Under the pieces are notes generated by a model that saw nothing but the letters and a program-made list of their open reading frames with translations, was not told the DNA's origin and searched no databases. 64,000 bases of DNA from Roseiarcus sp963794655 (GTDB taxonomy: Bacteria > Pseudomonadota > Alphaproteobacteria > Rhizobiales > Beijerinckiaceae). The first letter of the stretch is position 1. Each line of letters starts with the position of its first letter. The DNA is taken from NCBI GenBank assembly GCA_963794655.1, contig CAWCEV010000006.1, positions 434,001-498,000 of the forward strand. Direction: 5' to 3'. Below, piece after piece: positions 51,328 through 60,494 of the stretch. The translations under genes were made by a program, and so were the position numbers.

Positions 51328-52368
51328 TCAGGTCATGGCACGCGCGTAGATAGAGCCATCGCGCATGAGGGCGAAGGCGATCCTTGCCAGCTTGTTCGCC
51401 ATCGCCACAGCGACCAGTTTGAATGGCTTGGTTTCCACGAGCTTCGCTGCCCATGTTCTGAGTGCATCCTGATGGGACCTTCGGTGGAAGAGGACCGCGT
51501 GGGCGCCTACGACCAATAGCTTTCGGAGATAGCGATTCCCCATTTTCGACACCCGTCCAAGGCGCTCTTTGCCCCCGGACGAGTTCTGTCTCGGCGCTAG
51601 TCCGAGGAACGCCGCGAACTCCCGTGGGCCCGAGAATACGCCGACATCCTGGATAGTTGCTGCAATAGCTGAGGCCGTTATCGGACCAATTCCGGGAACG
51701 CTCATCAGACGCCGGGCTGTCTGATCCGTCCTTGCCAGCTCCAGGATGGCGCGGTCGATCGCAGCGATCTCATCGTCGAGCGTCTGCAGCTGACGGATAA
51801 TCGGCGCGAGGGCGTCTCGCACGCAAAGCGGAATGGAACTATCGCCCTCCAAAATGGCTGCAGCCAATGCGTAGGCGCCATTCGGTCCCTGAGCGGCAAT
51901 AACGCCGACCTCCGCCAGATGACCGCGCAACGCATTGAGGAGCTGGGTGCGTTGAGACACCAACATCTCACGCACCTTGTGACGCATAAGAACGGCTTGA
52001 TTGTCGATCGACCGTACCGGCACGAATCGCATCGAAGGCCGGGTGACCGCTTCACAAATCGCCGCCGCATCTGCCGCGTCGTTCTTCTGCCGGCGAACAT
52101 AGGCCTTGACGTAGTTGGGTGGCATTAAGCGTGCGTCATGACCGAGTTTTATCAACTCGCGAGCCCAGTGGTGAGCTGAACCACAAGCCTCCAAACCTAT
52201 GACGCAGGGCGGTAGAGCGCCGAAGAAGGACAATACGTCCTTGCGCCGCAATGCGGTGGCGATCACGGCCCGCCCCTCGGCGTCCACCGCGTGAATCTGG
52301 AAGACATGTTTCGCCAGATCCAAGCCAATCGTTGTAACCGACCTCAAGTCAACGTGTGCCTTGCGCAT
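51328..52368 (-). CDS. IS110-family transposase
   Basis: Protein of 346 residues, apparently full length. N-terminal DEDD-type nuclease part: TIGLDLAKHVFQIHAVDAEG, VIGLEACGSAHHWAREL and KNDAADAAAICEA. C-terminal transposase_20 part: LMSVPGIGPITASAIAATI and SGPREFAAFLGLAPRQNSSGGKERLGRVSKMGNRYLRKLL. The ATG at 52366-52368 follows AAGGAGCGCC. Element borders could not be fixed, since this family lacks long inverted repeats. It lies between the sugar operon and the pyruvate dehydrogenase gene. Confidence 0.92.
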   Translation of the reverse strand: MRKAHVDLRSVTTIGLDLAKHVFQIHAVDAEGRAVIATALRRKDVLSFFGALPPCVIGLEACGSAHHWARELIKLGHDARLMPPNYVKAYVRRQKNDAADAAAICEAVTRPSMRFVPVRSIDNQAVLMRHKVREMLVSQRTQLLNALRGHLAEVGVIAAQGPNGAYALAAAILEGDSSIPLCVRDALAPIIRQLQTLDDEIAAIDRAILELARTDQTARRLMSVPGIGPITASAIAATIQDVGVFSGPREFAAFLGLAPRQNSSGGKERLGRVSKMGNRYLRKLLVVGAHAVLFHRRSHQDALRTWAAKLVETKPFKLVAVAMANKLARIAFALMRDGSIYARAMT

Positions 52369-52703
52369 TTGTGGCGCTCCTTCGGAGAGTGTTCGACAGC
52401 ACCATCTAAGACATGCCTCCCACGGGAAGCAGGCGTTGCGAGCGCCGTCCACACCATCAAGAGAACTTGGGGGCGCTGGCCAGGCACTACGGGAGCAGGC
52501 ACGCCTGACCAATTCCTTGCGTCGACTCTACCTCGTCGCCGCCGAGCCGCCGGTGCGGGCGGAACCCAAGACAATTCCCTGATAAATTGGCTGATGCCAG
52601 GCAAATTTTCCGCACGGCTCGACCTAGGGTCGATGGAGACCGGTTTCGCGGGACTGCTTCCACCACCATCTAGCTGGGGAGACGGCGGTCGGCCCCCTTT
52701 GCG
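52369..52703. other. 335-bp flank of the IS110-type element
   Basis: No gene is seen. It probably contains the upstream non-coding end of the IS110-type element and the 3' region of the pyruvate dehydrogenase gene. Open frames on both strands show no family. Confidence 0.35.
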
Positions 52704-55400
52704 CTAGGTGCTCCACGGCGGCGGAGCTGAGTGACTCAGGTCGTAGCGTTCGATGGCGCTCGCCACGATCTCTCGCGCGACCACGCCCTCCGCCGCAAGC
52801 GAATCTAAGGCTGCGATCACGATGTGATATCGGTCGATCTCGAAAAAGCCGCGCAGCGCTCGGCGTGTGTCACTCCGCCCGAAACCGTCCGTCCCCAGCG
52901 CGGTGAATCGAGCATCCACATACGAGGCGATCATCTGCGGATAGGCGCGAACATAGTCTGACGTCGCGACGATGGGGGCGCCGCCGTGTAGGTAAGCGCC
53001 GAGGTGGCTGACAACCCGCTCCTCGAGCGGATTGAGTTTATTGCGGCGCTCGGCCTCCCGCGCGTCCCTGGCAAGCTCGGAGTAGCTTGTCGCGCTCCAG
53101 ACCTCAGCGGCGACGTTCCACTCGGCGTCTAGCATCTTTGCCGCTTCGACGACTTCCGGGAGAATGGCGCCTGAGCCCAGAAGCCGGACAAAACGGCTGT
53201 TCTCTTTGGAGCCATGCGACGCGAAGAGGTAGAGGCCTTTGACAATGCCTGCTTCGGCCATTTCGGGCTTCGAGGGCTGGCTATAATTCTCGTTCATCGC
53301 GGTGATGTAGTAGAACTCGTCCTTGCCATGCTCCATCATCGAGCGCACGCCGTGATCGAGGATCACCGCCATTTCGTAAGCGAAAGCCGGGTCATAGGCG
53401 CGGCAGTTCGGGATCGCGGCGGCAAGCAAATGGCTGGAACCGTCCTGGTGCTGCAGCCCTTCGCCAGCAAGCGTCGTACGACCGGCGGTGGCCCCAATCA
53501 GGAAACCGCGCGCCCTCTGGTCGGCAGCCGCCCAAATGAGATCGCCGACGCGCTGGAAGCCGAACATGGAGTAGAAAATGTAGACCGGCAGCATCGCGAG
53601 GCCATGGACGCTGTAGGAGGTGGCGGCCGCTACCCACGACGACAGGGCGCCGGCCTCAGTGATGCCCTCCTCGAGAAGCTGCCCCTCCTTCGATTCCCTG
53701 TAATAGAGCATCGAATTCGCGTCCTCCGGCTCGTATAGTTGCCCGACCGACGAATAGATCCCGACCTGGCGGAAGAGGTTCGCCATGCCGAAGGTCCGCG
53801 CTTCGTCCGCGACGATCGGAACGATGCGCGGCCCGAGTGTCTCATCCTTGAGAAGGTTGCCGATCAGTCGCACGACCGCCACGGTCGTCGACATTGTCTT
53901 TCCCTCGGCGCGAAGAGCGAAATCGGCGTAGGCTTCGAGCGAGGGCGCGCGGATCGGCGAAGCCTCGCGTCTGCGGGCGGGCAAATAGCCGCCCAGCATT
54001 CGACGCCGCTCGCGGAGATAAGCGAGCTCCGCGCTGTCGTCCGCGGGGCGATAAAAATCGAGATTCCGGACCTGCTCGTCGCTGAGCGGCAAAGCGAACT
54101 TGTCACGAAAGGCCAGGAGCGCGGTGACGTCAAGCTTCTTTGCCTGGTGCGCGGTCATCCGGGACTCTCCGGCGCCGCCCATGCCGAAGCCTTTCTTGGT
54201 CTTTGCGAGGATGACGGTCGGCCGGCCGGTCGTCGATTTGGCGGCCTGGAAGGCGGCGAACAGTTTCCTGAAATCATGTCCCCCTCGCTTCAGCCCATCG
54301 ATCTCCTCGGGGGACATGTCCGCGACAAGAGCGAGCACTTCCGGATCTTCCTTGAAGAAATGCGCCAGATTATAAGCGCCGTCCCTGGCGCCGAGGGTCT
54401 GGTACTTGCCGTCCACCGTGGCGGCGAAGCGGCGCAGAAGCGCGTGGTTGACGTCTCGGGCGAAGAGGGCGTCCCATTCCGATCCCCACAACACCTTGAT
54501 GACGTTCCAGCCTGCTCCGCGAAAGGTCATCTCCAGATCCTGGATGATCTGGCCATTGCCCCGCACAGGCCCATCCAGGCGCTGGAGATTGCAGTTGATG
54601 ATGAGGGTCAGGTTGTCGAGCTTCTCGCGCGCCGCGAGCGAGAGGCCTGCAATCGATTCAGGCTCGTCCATCTCGCCGTCGCCGAAGACGCCCCAAACGC
54701 GACGCCCATCCGTGTTGAGGAGGCCGCGGTCGCGCAAGTAGCGCATGAAGCGCGCCTGATACACGGCGCTGATCGGCCCGATGCCCATCGACCCAGTGGG
54801 CGTTTGCCAGAAGTCCGGCATCAGCCAGGGATGAGGATAGGATGAGAGGCCCGGGCCGGTGATCTCCTGCCGGTAATGCTCGAGCTGCGCTTCAGTGAGG
54901 CGGCCCTCGAGGTAGGCGCGCGCGTAGACGCCGGGGGCCGAGTGCGGCTGGAAAAAGACGACATCGCCGCCCCGTTCGCCGTCCGCTCCGCGGAGGAAAT
55001 GATTGAAGCCGACCTCGAAAATCTCGGCGGCGGAGGCGTAGCTCGCGACATGCCCGCCGAGTTCGCCGTAAGCGGCGTTCGCGCGCACGACCATTGCCAG
55101 CGCATTCCAGCGGATGATCGCCGTGATGCGGCTCTCCATATCGAGGTCGCCTGGAAATGCGCCCTGTTTTTCCAGCGGGATCGTGTTCCGATAGGGGCCG
55201 AAGGGCAGTACGTCGGGGACGACGCCGAGCTCTTTCGCCTTACGGTCGAGTGCGGTCAGCAGGAATTCCGCCCGCTCACCGCCCGCAACTCGAAACACGG
55301 ATTCGAGCGCGTCGAGCCATTCGGCGGTTTCGGTTGGATCAGAGTCGCTTCCTGTGCTCGAATCATTGAGGGTCAGGGCTGGATTGATCCTGTCGAGCAA
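52704..55400 (-). CDS. aceE: Pyruvate dehydrogenase E1 component, homodimeric type
   Basis: Protein of about 898 residues, close to the usual 885-900 of AceE. The thiamine-diphosphate motif is GDGEMDEPES...NCNLQRLDGPVRGN; also typical are SYPHPWLMPDFWQTPTGSMG, FKEDPEVLALVADMSPEEIDGLKRGGHD and GATAGRTTLAGEGLQHQDGSSHL. It decarboxylates pyruvate and acetylates the lipoyl E2. The start is taken as TTG 55400 (GGAG 8 bp upstream); upstream in-frame codons lie in the divergent promoter. No E2/E3 genes follow, so it would rely on E2 from elsewhere. An Lrp-type regulator is encoded divergently. Confidence 0.92.
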   Translation of the reverse strand: MLDRINPALTLNDSSTGSDSDPTETAEWLDALESVFRVAGGERAEFLLTALDRKAKELGVVPDVLPFGPYRNTIPLEKQGAFPGDLDMESRITAIIRWNALAMVVRANAAYGELGGHVASYASAAEIFEVGFNHFLRGADGERGGDVVFFQPHSAPGVYARAYLEGRLTEAQLEHYRQEITGPGLSSYPHPWLMPDFWQTPTGSMGIGPISAVYQARFMRYLRDRGLLNTDGRRVWGVFGDGEMDEPESIAGLSLAAREKLDNLTLIINCNLQRLDGPVRGNGQIIQDLEMTFRGAGWNVIKVLWGSEWDALFARDVNHALLRRFAATVDGKYQTLGARDGAYNLAHFFKEDPEVLALVADMSPEEIDGLKRGGHDFRKLFAAFQAAKSTTGRPTVILAKTKKGFGMGGAGESRMTAHQAKKLDVTALLAFRDKFALPLSDEQVRNLDFYRPADDSAELAYLRERRRMLGGYLPARRREASPIRAPSLEAYADFALRAEGKTMSTTVAVVRLIGNLLKDETLGPRIVPIVADEARTFGMANLFRQVGIYSSVGQLYEPEDANSMLYYRESKEGQLLEEGITEAGALSSWVAAATSYSVHGLAMLPVYIFYSMFGFQRVGDLIWAAADQRARGFLIGATAGRTTLAGEGLQHQDGSSHLLAAAIPNCRAYDPAFAYEMAVILDHGVRSMMEHGKDEFYYITAMNENYSQPSKPEMAEAGIVKGLYLFASHGSKENSRFVRLLGSGAILPEVVEAAKMLDAEWNVAAEVWSATSYSELARDAREAERRNKLNPLEERVVSHLGAYLHGGAPIVATSDYVRAYPQMIASYVDARFTALGTDGFGRSDTRRALRGFFEIDRYHIVIAALDSLAAEGVVAREIVASAIERYDLSHSAPPPWST

Positions 55401-55447
55401 TGTCGTCGCTCCGCTTTCGATGCGCGGATCATAGCGATGAGGCAACC

Positions 55448-55469
55448 CAATATCCTGCCGAACATATTG
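55448..55469. promoter_or_regulatory. Inverted repeat CAATAT-N10-ATATTG in the aceE/lrp divergent region
   Basis: Six-bp arms (55448-55453 and 55464-55469) in the gap between aceE (55400) and the Lrp-type gene (55493). Its A/T-rich arms and spacing would fit an Lrp-type site, but such sites are loosely defined. Confidence 0.4.
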
Positions 55470-55492
55470 TCGAGTTCCGCTATTTTGGGCAT

Positions 55493-56014
55493 ATGTGCCA
55501 AATGGCGCGAAAACTGCAGCATCAAATGCCGATTGGCCGGCTGGACGCCATTGACATTCGAATCCTGGCCGCACTGCAGGATGACGGCAGCCTCACCAAT
55601 GTCGACCTCGCAAAACAGGTTGGGCTATCACCCTCGCCGTGCCTCGCTCGCGTGCGGGCGCTGGAGGAGGCAGGGGTGATCCTGCGCAAGGTCACGCTCC
55701 TCGATCCGGTCAAGCTTGGCGCCAATGTCAGCGTTTTCATTCAGGTGACGCTGGAGAAACAGACCGAAGCGGTGCTCGATTCATTCGAGGCGGCGATGGC
55801 GGGCTTTCCGGAGGTAATGGAATGCTATCTCATGACCGGCGACTCCGACTATCTTCTACGGGTCGTCGTGTCCGACACTGTCGCCCTGCAGCACTTCATC
55901 GTCGGCCGCCTGTCAAAGACACGCGGGGTGGCGAATATCCGATCCAGTTTCGCCCTGAAACAGGTGAAGTACAAGACCGCGCTGCCGATCAGTGATCTGA
56001 CCGATCGGCAATAA
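55493..56014 (+). CDS. Lrp/AsnC-family transcriptional regulator
   Basis: Regulator of about 173 residues (ATG 55493; ATG 55502 or 55526 are alternatives, the latter starting at the family N-terminus). The helix-turn-helix reads IDIRILAALQDDGSLTNVDL then QVGLSPSPCLARVRALEEAG. The RAM ligand-binding domain has VSVFIQVTLEKQTEAVLDSF, VMECYLMTGDSDYLLRVVVSD and GVANIRSSFALKQVKY. It is divergent from aceE. Lrp-like regulators next to aceE probably adjust pyruvate dehydrogenase to amino- or keto-acid levels; this is inferred from position. Confidence 0.88.
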   Translation: MCQMARKLQHQMPIGRLDAIDIRILAALQDDGSLTNVDLAKQVGLSPSPCLARVRALEEAGVILRKVTLLDPVKLGANVSVFIQVTLEKQTEAVLDSFEAAMAGFPEVMECYLMTGDSDYLLRVVVSDTVALQHFIVGRLSKTRGVANIRSSFALKQVKYKTALPISDLTDRQ

Positions 56015-56026
56015 GCTGGCTCGACG

Positions 56027-58111
56027 TCATTGCGGCGTCGGCGCGTCATGCGCGATGAGCCCGCGGCTCTTGAGATCCGACCAGAGCGCAGCCGGTATCG
56101 GATGCTGACAATGGTCGACGTTCTGCCGGACCTGATCGGGGCTGATGGCGCCTGGAATAATCGAGGCGACGAGAGGATGGGCGAGCGGGAACTGCAGGGC
56201 CGCGGCGGCGAGCGGTGTGCCGTGCGCCTTGCACACGGCCTGAATCTTGGTCACCCGATCGATCTCTTCGGGCGTTGCGTCGAGGTAGTTGTATTTCGCG
56301 CCCGGTACGGGGCCTGTCGCCGTGATCCCGGAGTTGAAAACGCCGCCCACGACGACGCCGACCCCCGCCCGCTGACAGTAAGGAAACTCCTCCTTCAGAA
56401 CATCCTGCTCCATCAGCGTGTATCGGAGCGCCACCAGGAAAAAGTCGAGCGGGACCAGATCGAGGAATCGGGGCATCATCCCCAATTCGTTGATTCCGGC
56501 CCCAACCCCTCGCACCAGCCCATGCGAACGCAACTCATCGAGCGCCCGCCAGCCTGAGGTGAAAAGCTGGCTGAGATGGGCGGAAACCTTCGCATCCGTC
56601 AGGTGGAACCAGAAATCGAGATCGTGAATGAGCAGGAGGTCGATCCGATTCATGCCGAGCCTCATCTGAGACTGCTCGTAGGAGCGCATGATTCCGTCGT
56701 AACTGTAGTCGTGTACGTGATCGAAACGAAGACCGCCCGCCCACGATCCAAATTCGAATTGGTCTGGCTTGGCCGGAGGAAAGAACCAGCGGCCGACTTT
56801 GGTCGAGAGAACAAATTCGGACCGCGGCTTCGGGTCGAGAAAACGGCCGCAACGGATCTCGGCGAGACCCCGGCCGTAGTAGGGGGCGGTGTCGTAATAA
56901 CGAATACCGGCGTCCCACGCCGCTTTGAGGGTTGCAGCGGCCGTCGCTTCGTCGAGCCGGACAAAGAGCTCGCCCAGCGGCGCGCTGCCAAAGCCCAGTT
57001 GCGTGACCTCTACCCCGGTCTTTCCGAGCTTCCTCTTGTCTAACGGATTCATGAGCGTCCAAACTCCCAGTTTCTTCTGGCGTCTTGCGGCCACCAAGTA
57101 AGGCTCGTTCACGAGATTGCGGAGACGGCCCTTGGTCAGGTACAGCATCGCCGTCTCGACCGAGAGGCGCCGGGCGTCGGCGCGACTTTCGGGGCTGGCC
57201 CAGGCGGCGTGCGGCGTCACGATCAGGCGATCGGCTATCCCTGCGGCCCTGAGATCGCGATAGGCGACCGCGATTTCGTCCGTGGGGCTCGGCGGTTCAG
57301 TCGGCAACACATCAATGCCCGCGCCCCCTATCGCCCCTTCCCGAATGGCGGCGATCAGGGCCGCCATGTCCACAATCTGACCACGCGCAGTGTTGACCAG
57401 GATCGCGTCCGACCTCATTCGCCGCAGAGCTTTCGCATCGATCATGCCCTTGGTTTCCGCGTTCAAGGGACAATGGAGGCTGACAATATTAGCGACCTCC
57501 AGCAGCTCCTCGAGAGCCCTCAAGCGCTCTATCCCGATTGCGATTTCTGTCCCGGCTGAAACGTAGGGATCATAGCCGACGACCCTGAATCCGAACGCCT
57601 TGGCGCGAAGCGCGGTCGCCGTGCCAATCCGGCCGAAGCCGACCACCCCGAACGTCCGGCCCCGCAACCGGCGCACAAGCGGCGCCCGCGCGCTGTCGAA
57701 CCCGCCAACGGGATCCCGAACGAGATTTTCATGAAAGGAGACGATGCCGCGAGTGAGCGCGAGCATCAACGCGATCGCGTGGTCGGCGACTTCGCTCGTC
57801 CCGTAGTCCGGCGTATTGCAGACCGGGATTCCGGCGCGGCCCGCGGCCTCCAGGTCGATGTGATCGAAACCGACGCCGGCCCGCACAATCACCCTGCATC
57901 TCGGGACCTTGGCGACAAAGCCGGCGTCAATCGGCATCTCATGCCAGGACACAACTCCATCCACCCGCGCGAGAGCATCGACGGGAAGCCGCTCGACATC
58001 GCGTTCCCGGCAGATCGTCCAGTCGACATCGTACCCAGCGGTCTTCCGCTCGATCTCGGCATCGTCGGGATATTGCGCGTCGGGCGTGAGGAGATGGAGA
58101 CGCAAAGGCAT
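56027..58111 (-). CDS. Fused D-2-hydroxyacid dehydrogenase and aldo/keto reductase
   Basis: One 694-residue frame. Residues 1 to about 335 are a D-2-hydroxyacid dehydrogenase of the CtBP/phosphoglycerate type: NAD motif GVVGFGRIG, catalytic Arg in LVNTARGQ, Glu in VLPTEPP, His in VTPHAAW. From Met354 (ATG at 57052) the protein is a complete aldo/keto reductase of the D-threo-aldose 1-dehydrogenase kind: PLDKRKLGKTGVEVTQLGFG, catalytic Tyr in YYDTAPYYGRG, Lys in STKVGR and His in LLIHDLDFW. A GGGAG lies 11 bp before ATG 57052, so the second enzyme could also be made alone. The stop that usually separates such genes is absent. The start ATG 58111 follows GGGAGGAA closely; GTG 58150 is the alternative. 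Confidence 0.85.
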   Translation of the reverse strand: MPLRLHLLTPDAQYPDDAEIERKTAGYDVDWTICRERDVERLPVDALARVDGVVSWHEMPIDAGFVAKVPRCRVIVRAGVGFDHIDLEAAGRAGIPVCNTPDYGTSEVADHAIALMLALTRGIVSFHENLVRDPVGGFDSARAPLVRRLRGRTFGVVGFGRIGTATALRAKAFGFRVVGYDPYVSAGTEIAIGIERLRALEELLEVANIVSLHCPLNAETKGMIDAKALRRMRSDAILVNTARGQIVDMAALIAAIREGAIGGAGIDVLPTEPPSPTDEIAVAYRDLRAAGIADRLIVTPHAAWASPESRADARRLSVETAMLYLTKGRLRNLVNEPYLVAARRQKKLGVWTLMNPLDKRKLGKTGVEVTQLGFGSAPLGELFVRLDEATAAATLKAAWDAGIRYYDTAPYYGRGLAEIRCGRFLDPKPRSEFVLSTKVGRWFFPPAKPDQFEFGSWAGGLRFDHVHDYSYDGIMRSYEQSQMRLGMNRIDLLLIHDLDFWFHLTDAKVSAHLSQLFTSGWRALDELRSHGLVRGVGAGINELGMMPRFLDLVPLDFFLVALRYTLMEQDVLKEEFPYCQRAGVGVVVGGVFNSGITATGPVPGAKYNYLDATPEEIDRVTKIQAVCKAHGTPLAAAALQFPLAHPLVASIIPGAISPDQVRQNVDHCQHPIPAALWSDLKSRGLIAHDAPTPQ

Positions 58112-58206
58112 TTCCTCCCGGTTCAGGCTGTGGGCGAGGACGGTCTGCACGCGACTCGCCGCCGCGAGCGCGCTGCCCGGCGCGGGGGAAGGGTTCCAAA
58201 ATCTTT

Positions 58207-58290
58207 GGAAGGAAATCCAAACCCGCGGGGAAGAAAATCAAAAGACAGGAGGAAGGAAATCCAAAGGGCAGGGAAGGAAATCAAAACCCA
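58207..58290. repeat. Four direct repeats, period 21-22 bp, upstream of the dehydrogenase fusion gene
   Basis: Units begin at 58207, 58229, 58251 and 58272 and each carries GGAAG(G/A)AAATC(C)AAA, followed by a variable 6-7 bp. On the minus strand they read TTT(G)GATTT(C/T)CTTCC and lie about 100-180 bp upstream of the start of the gene at 58111. A spacing of two DNA turns puts all units on one face. The purine/pyrimidine bias contrasts with the surrounding DNA. The rest of the 369-bp gap 58112-58480 holds no gene. Confidence 0.75.
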
Positions 58291-58480
58291 TTTTCCTTCA
58301 ATAACTCCATATCTTTCAATGGTTTAACATGAAACCAAGGACCGACGACCTCTCCGCCCCGCGTTTGCTCCCCACGCAAGCCAAAGCATCGCCGCCCGCG
58401 CGGTCGAAGTGAGGCACCATAGCACATTCTTCGGATTATCGCAAAAGAACGTTTGCCGGCGCTCTCTCTCCACAAGGCGC

Positions 58481-59275
58481 TCATCCTCCTGCGGCAAGAT
58501 AGTCGTGAACGACACGGCCGGCGACAAGCGTGAAGTCGGCGCGCCAATAGAGGCCGTCGAGCATATCGACGACGGGCAATCGATGAACGGGGGCCTGAGC
58601 GTTGGGGCGCAATTCGACGGTGCAAGGTCCGCCCCAGCACTCGTGCACCGTGACGTCCGCCAGTCGGCGCGCTGTAAGCTGCCGGATCGCCGGTCGGCCG
58701 TCGATATGGTCGACCGCCTTCAGATTGATGTTGAGGGCGAAATCGAAGTGCCGCGTCAGGCTCTCGATGCTGTCGGGCCGCTGTTTAGTCGGCATGGTTC
58801 CGGTCAACACATCGATTCCGTTGCGGTTGACCGTACCGACGGTGAGGTCGCCGCGGATCTCGAGACGCGGTTCGCCGAGTTTCTTTGGCTGGCCGTGAAT
58901 CTCCCGGCCGTGCACGACCCCCACATCGGAGGAGAGAAAAAGATAGGGCGAATAGGAGCCCGTCAGGTCAGAGCCGGGCAGAGTGCAGCCGACCGATACA
59001 TTGCTCTCGCCGTAAGCGCCGAGCCAATCGACATCGTTCATCCGATAGACATGCGCGAGCACGACGTCGGATGTCGGCTCGAGCGGCGGCGGCAACAGCC
59101 GAGCGACCGCCGCCTCGCTGGTCCGCCACGCGAGCGTCAGCACCTCGACATTGCGAAAGGTGAATGGGAACGGGGGGACAGTCGGGGCGTCCCAGGGCGT
59201 CGAAAATCCCGGCGTCAGTATATCCTCGACCGTGAGACGATTGAGACCGCCGCGACGCAGGTCTTTTCCGGTCAT
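58481..59275 (-). CDS. Acetoacetate decarboxylase-family protein
   Basis: Protein of 264 residues with the ADC fold markers: PPFPFTFRNVEVLTLAWRTS, AARLLPPPLEPTSDVVLAHVY, and the lysine pair Lys131-Lys132 in EIHGQPKKLGEPRLE, corresponding to the Schiff-base lysine region of acetoacetate decarboxylase. It might decarboxylate a beta-keto acid, but many relatives have other activities. ATG 59275 follows GGGAGGGGG. Part of a minus-strand pair with the Gfo/Idh/MocA gene (32-bp gap). Confidence 0.82.
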   Translation of the reverse strand: MTGKDLRRGGLNRLTVEDILTPGFSTPWDAPTVPPFPFTFRNVEVLTLAWRTSEAAVARLLPPPLEPTSDVVLAHVYRMNDVDWLGAYGESNVSVGCTLPGSDLTGSYSPYLFLSSDVGVVHGREIHGQPKKLGEPRLEIRGDLTVGTVNRNGIDVLTGTMPTKQRPDSIESLTRHFDFALNINLKAVDHIDGRPAIRQLTARRLADVTVHECWGGPCTVELRPNAQAPVHRLPVVDMLDGLYWRADFTLVAGRVVHDYLAAGG

Positions 59276-59307
59276 TCCCCCTCCCAGCGAAGTTGCCTCG
59301 CGCCTAA

Positions 59308-60354
59308 CTACACGTCTTCGAGGCGTCCCGAACGCGCCGAACGATAGAGCGCATCGAGAACCTCGACGGCGCGCATGCCCACAATGCCCGGCAACTCGTT
59401 CTCGACATGTCGGCCAAGGCAGATGTCCACGAGGGTGTTCAACGGCTTTTCGCAAGCGTAGGCGCCTGCGCCCTTCGGCATGTCGACGACGGTATCCTGG
59501 CCGTCGCGCCGCCACACCTCGAGGCGCTCACGTTCGATGTCGAGCGCAAGCACGCCTTCCGAGCCGAAGATGCGCAGATCGATCTGGTTGCCCCGGTGCT
59601 TGGGCGTCGTCGCCGAGCCTGAGACGGAAGCGGTCGCTCCATTGGCGAATTGCACGACGGCGGCGTCGTAATAGTCGACGCCGGTCGGCGACTTGCCGGT
59701 GAGGGCGAACACCCGCGTTGGCTCGAGATCGGCGATGCGAAACAACAATCCCAGCGCATGCACCAGCTGGCCCCAGCCGTAGCCTCCCGCGCGCATGGGA
59801 TCGGCCCATGTTGAAGGTGGCGGGCGGAACATATGCGTCTCGGTTTCCTTCATCGGCTGGCCGGCGAACAGGTCTTCCAGAGCCGAGGCCATCTGCAGGA
59901 CAACATGCTCCACGCGCCCGATCCGTCCGCTGGCGACCAAGGCCCGCGCGTCATCGGTCCAGTCCTTGAAGTTCCAGCCATAGGGCACGATCACCTGTTT
60001 GCCCGCAGCGTTTGCCTTGGCCATCAGGTCTCGCGCGTCTGCGGCTGTCGTGGTCAATGGTTTTTCCACCAGCAGATGGCAGCCTTTGGCCAGCGCGGCG
60101 ACGGCATGCTCATGGTGCAACACATGCGGCGATGAGATCACCACGCCATCCATCGGAACCTGGTCCAGCATGGCGCGATAATCCTCGAAGCCGACCGGGA
60201 CTTCAAATTTGCGCTGCAACTCGGCGAGCTCCGCTCCGCCCAAGCGGTTGACCGCGACGATTTCGCAGTCCTTGTTGGCTTTCAGAACCGGCAAGTGGTT
60301 AACCGCCGCCCACCAACCGGCGCCAATCACGCCGACGCGCGCCTTCCGAGACAT
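59308..60354 (-). CDS. Gfo/Idh/MocA-family NAD(P)-dependent oxidoreductase
   Basis: Protein of 348 residues: Rossmann motif VGVIGAGWWAAVNHLPVL at the N-terminus, VVISSPHVLHHEHAVAALAKGCHLLVEKPLTTTAADARDLM with the EKP motif, and a C-terminal dimerisation domain (GGYGWGQLVHALGLL). It oxidises or reduces a sugar, inositol or related cyclic alcohol. ATG 60354 follows GGCGAGGG; ATG 60381 is possible. It is divergent from the enolase-superfamily gene (140-bp gap) and may act in the same pathway. Confidence 0.9.
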   Translation of the reverse strand: MSRKARVGVIGAGWWAAVNHLPVLKANKDCEIVAVNRLGGAELAELQRKFEVPVGFEDYRAMLDQVPMDGVVISSPHVLHHEHAVAALAKGCHLLVEKPLTTTAADARDLMAKANAAGKQVIVPYGWNFKDWTDDARALVASGRIGRVEHVVLQMASALEDLFAGQPMKETETHMFRPPPSTWADPMRAGGYGWGQLVHALGLLFRIADLEPTRVFALTGKSPTGVDYYDAAVVQFANGATASVSGSATTPKHRGNQIDLRIFGSEGVLALDIERERLEVWRRDGQDTVVDMPKGAGAYACEKPLNTLVDICLGRHVENELPGIVGMRAVEVLDALYRSARSGRLEDV

Positions 60355-60494
60355 TCCCTCGCCCTTAGCTCGATCGTCCATATTCGGGTTTCACATGCTA
60401 CGGTATCCCGGACGTGTTGAACATCCTGCCGAGAGCTTGACGCTATCGGGCGCGCCACATTAGCGTTTGAGCGACTCTCTTGGGTGGGCATGCG

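Noticed and set aside
58207..58290. Short phased repeats considered as a CRISPR array
   Set aside because: The gaps between conserved parts are only 6-7 bp and partly similar, there are just four units, and no cas gene is near. They fit protein-binding sites, not spacers.
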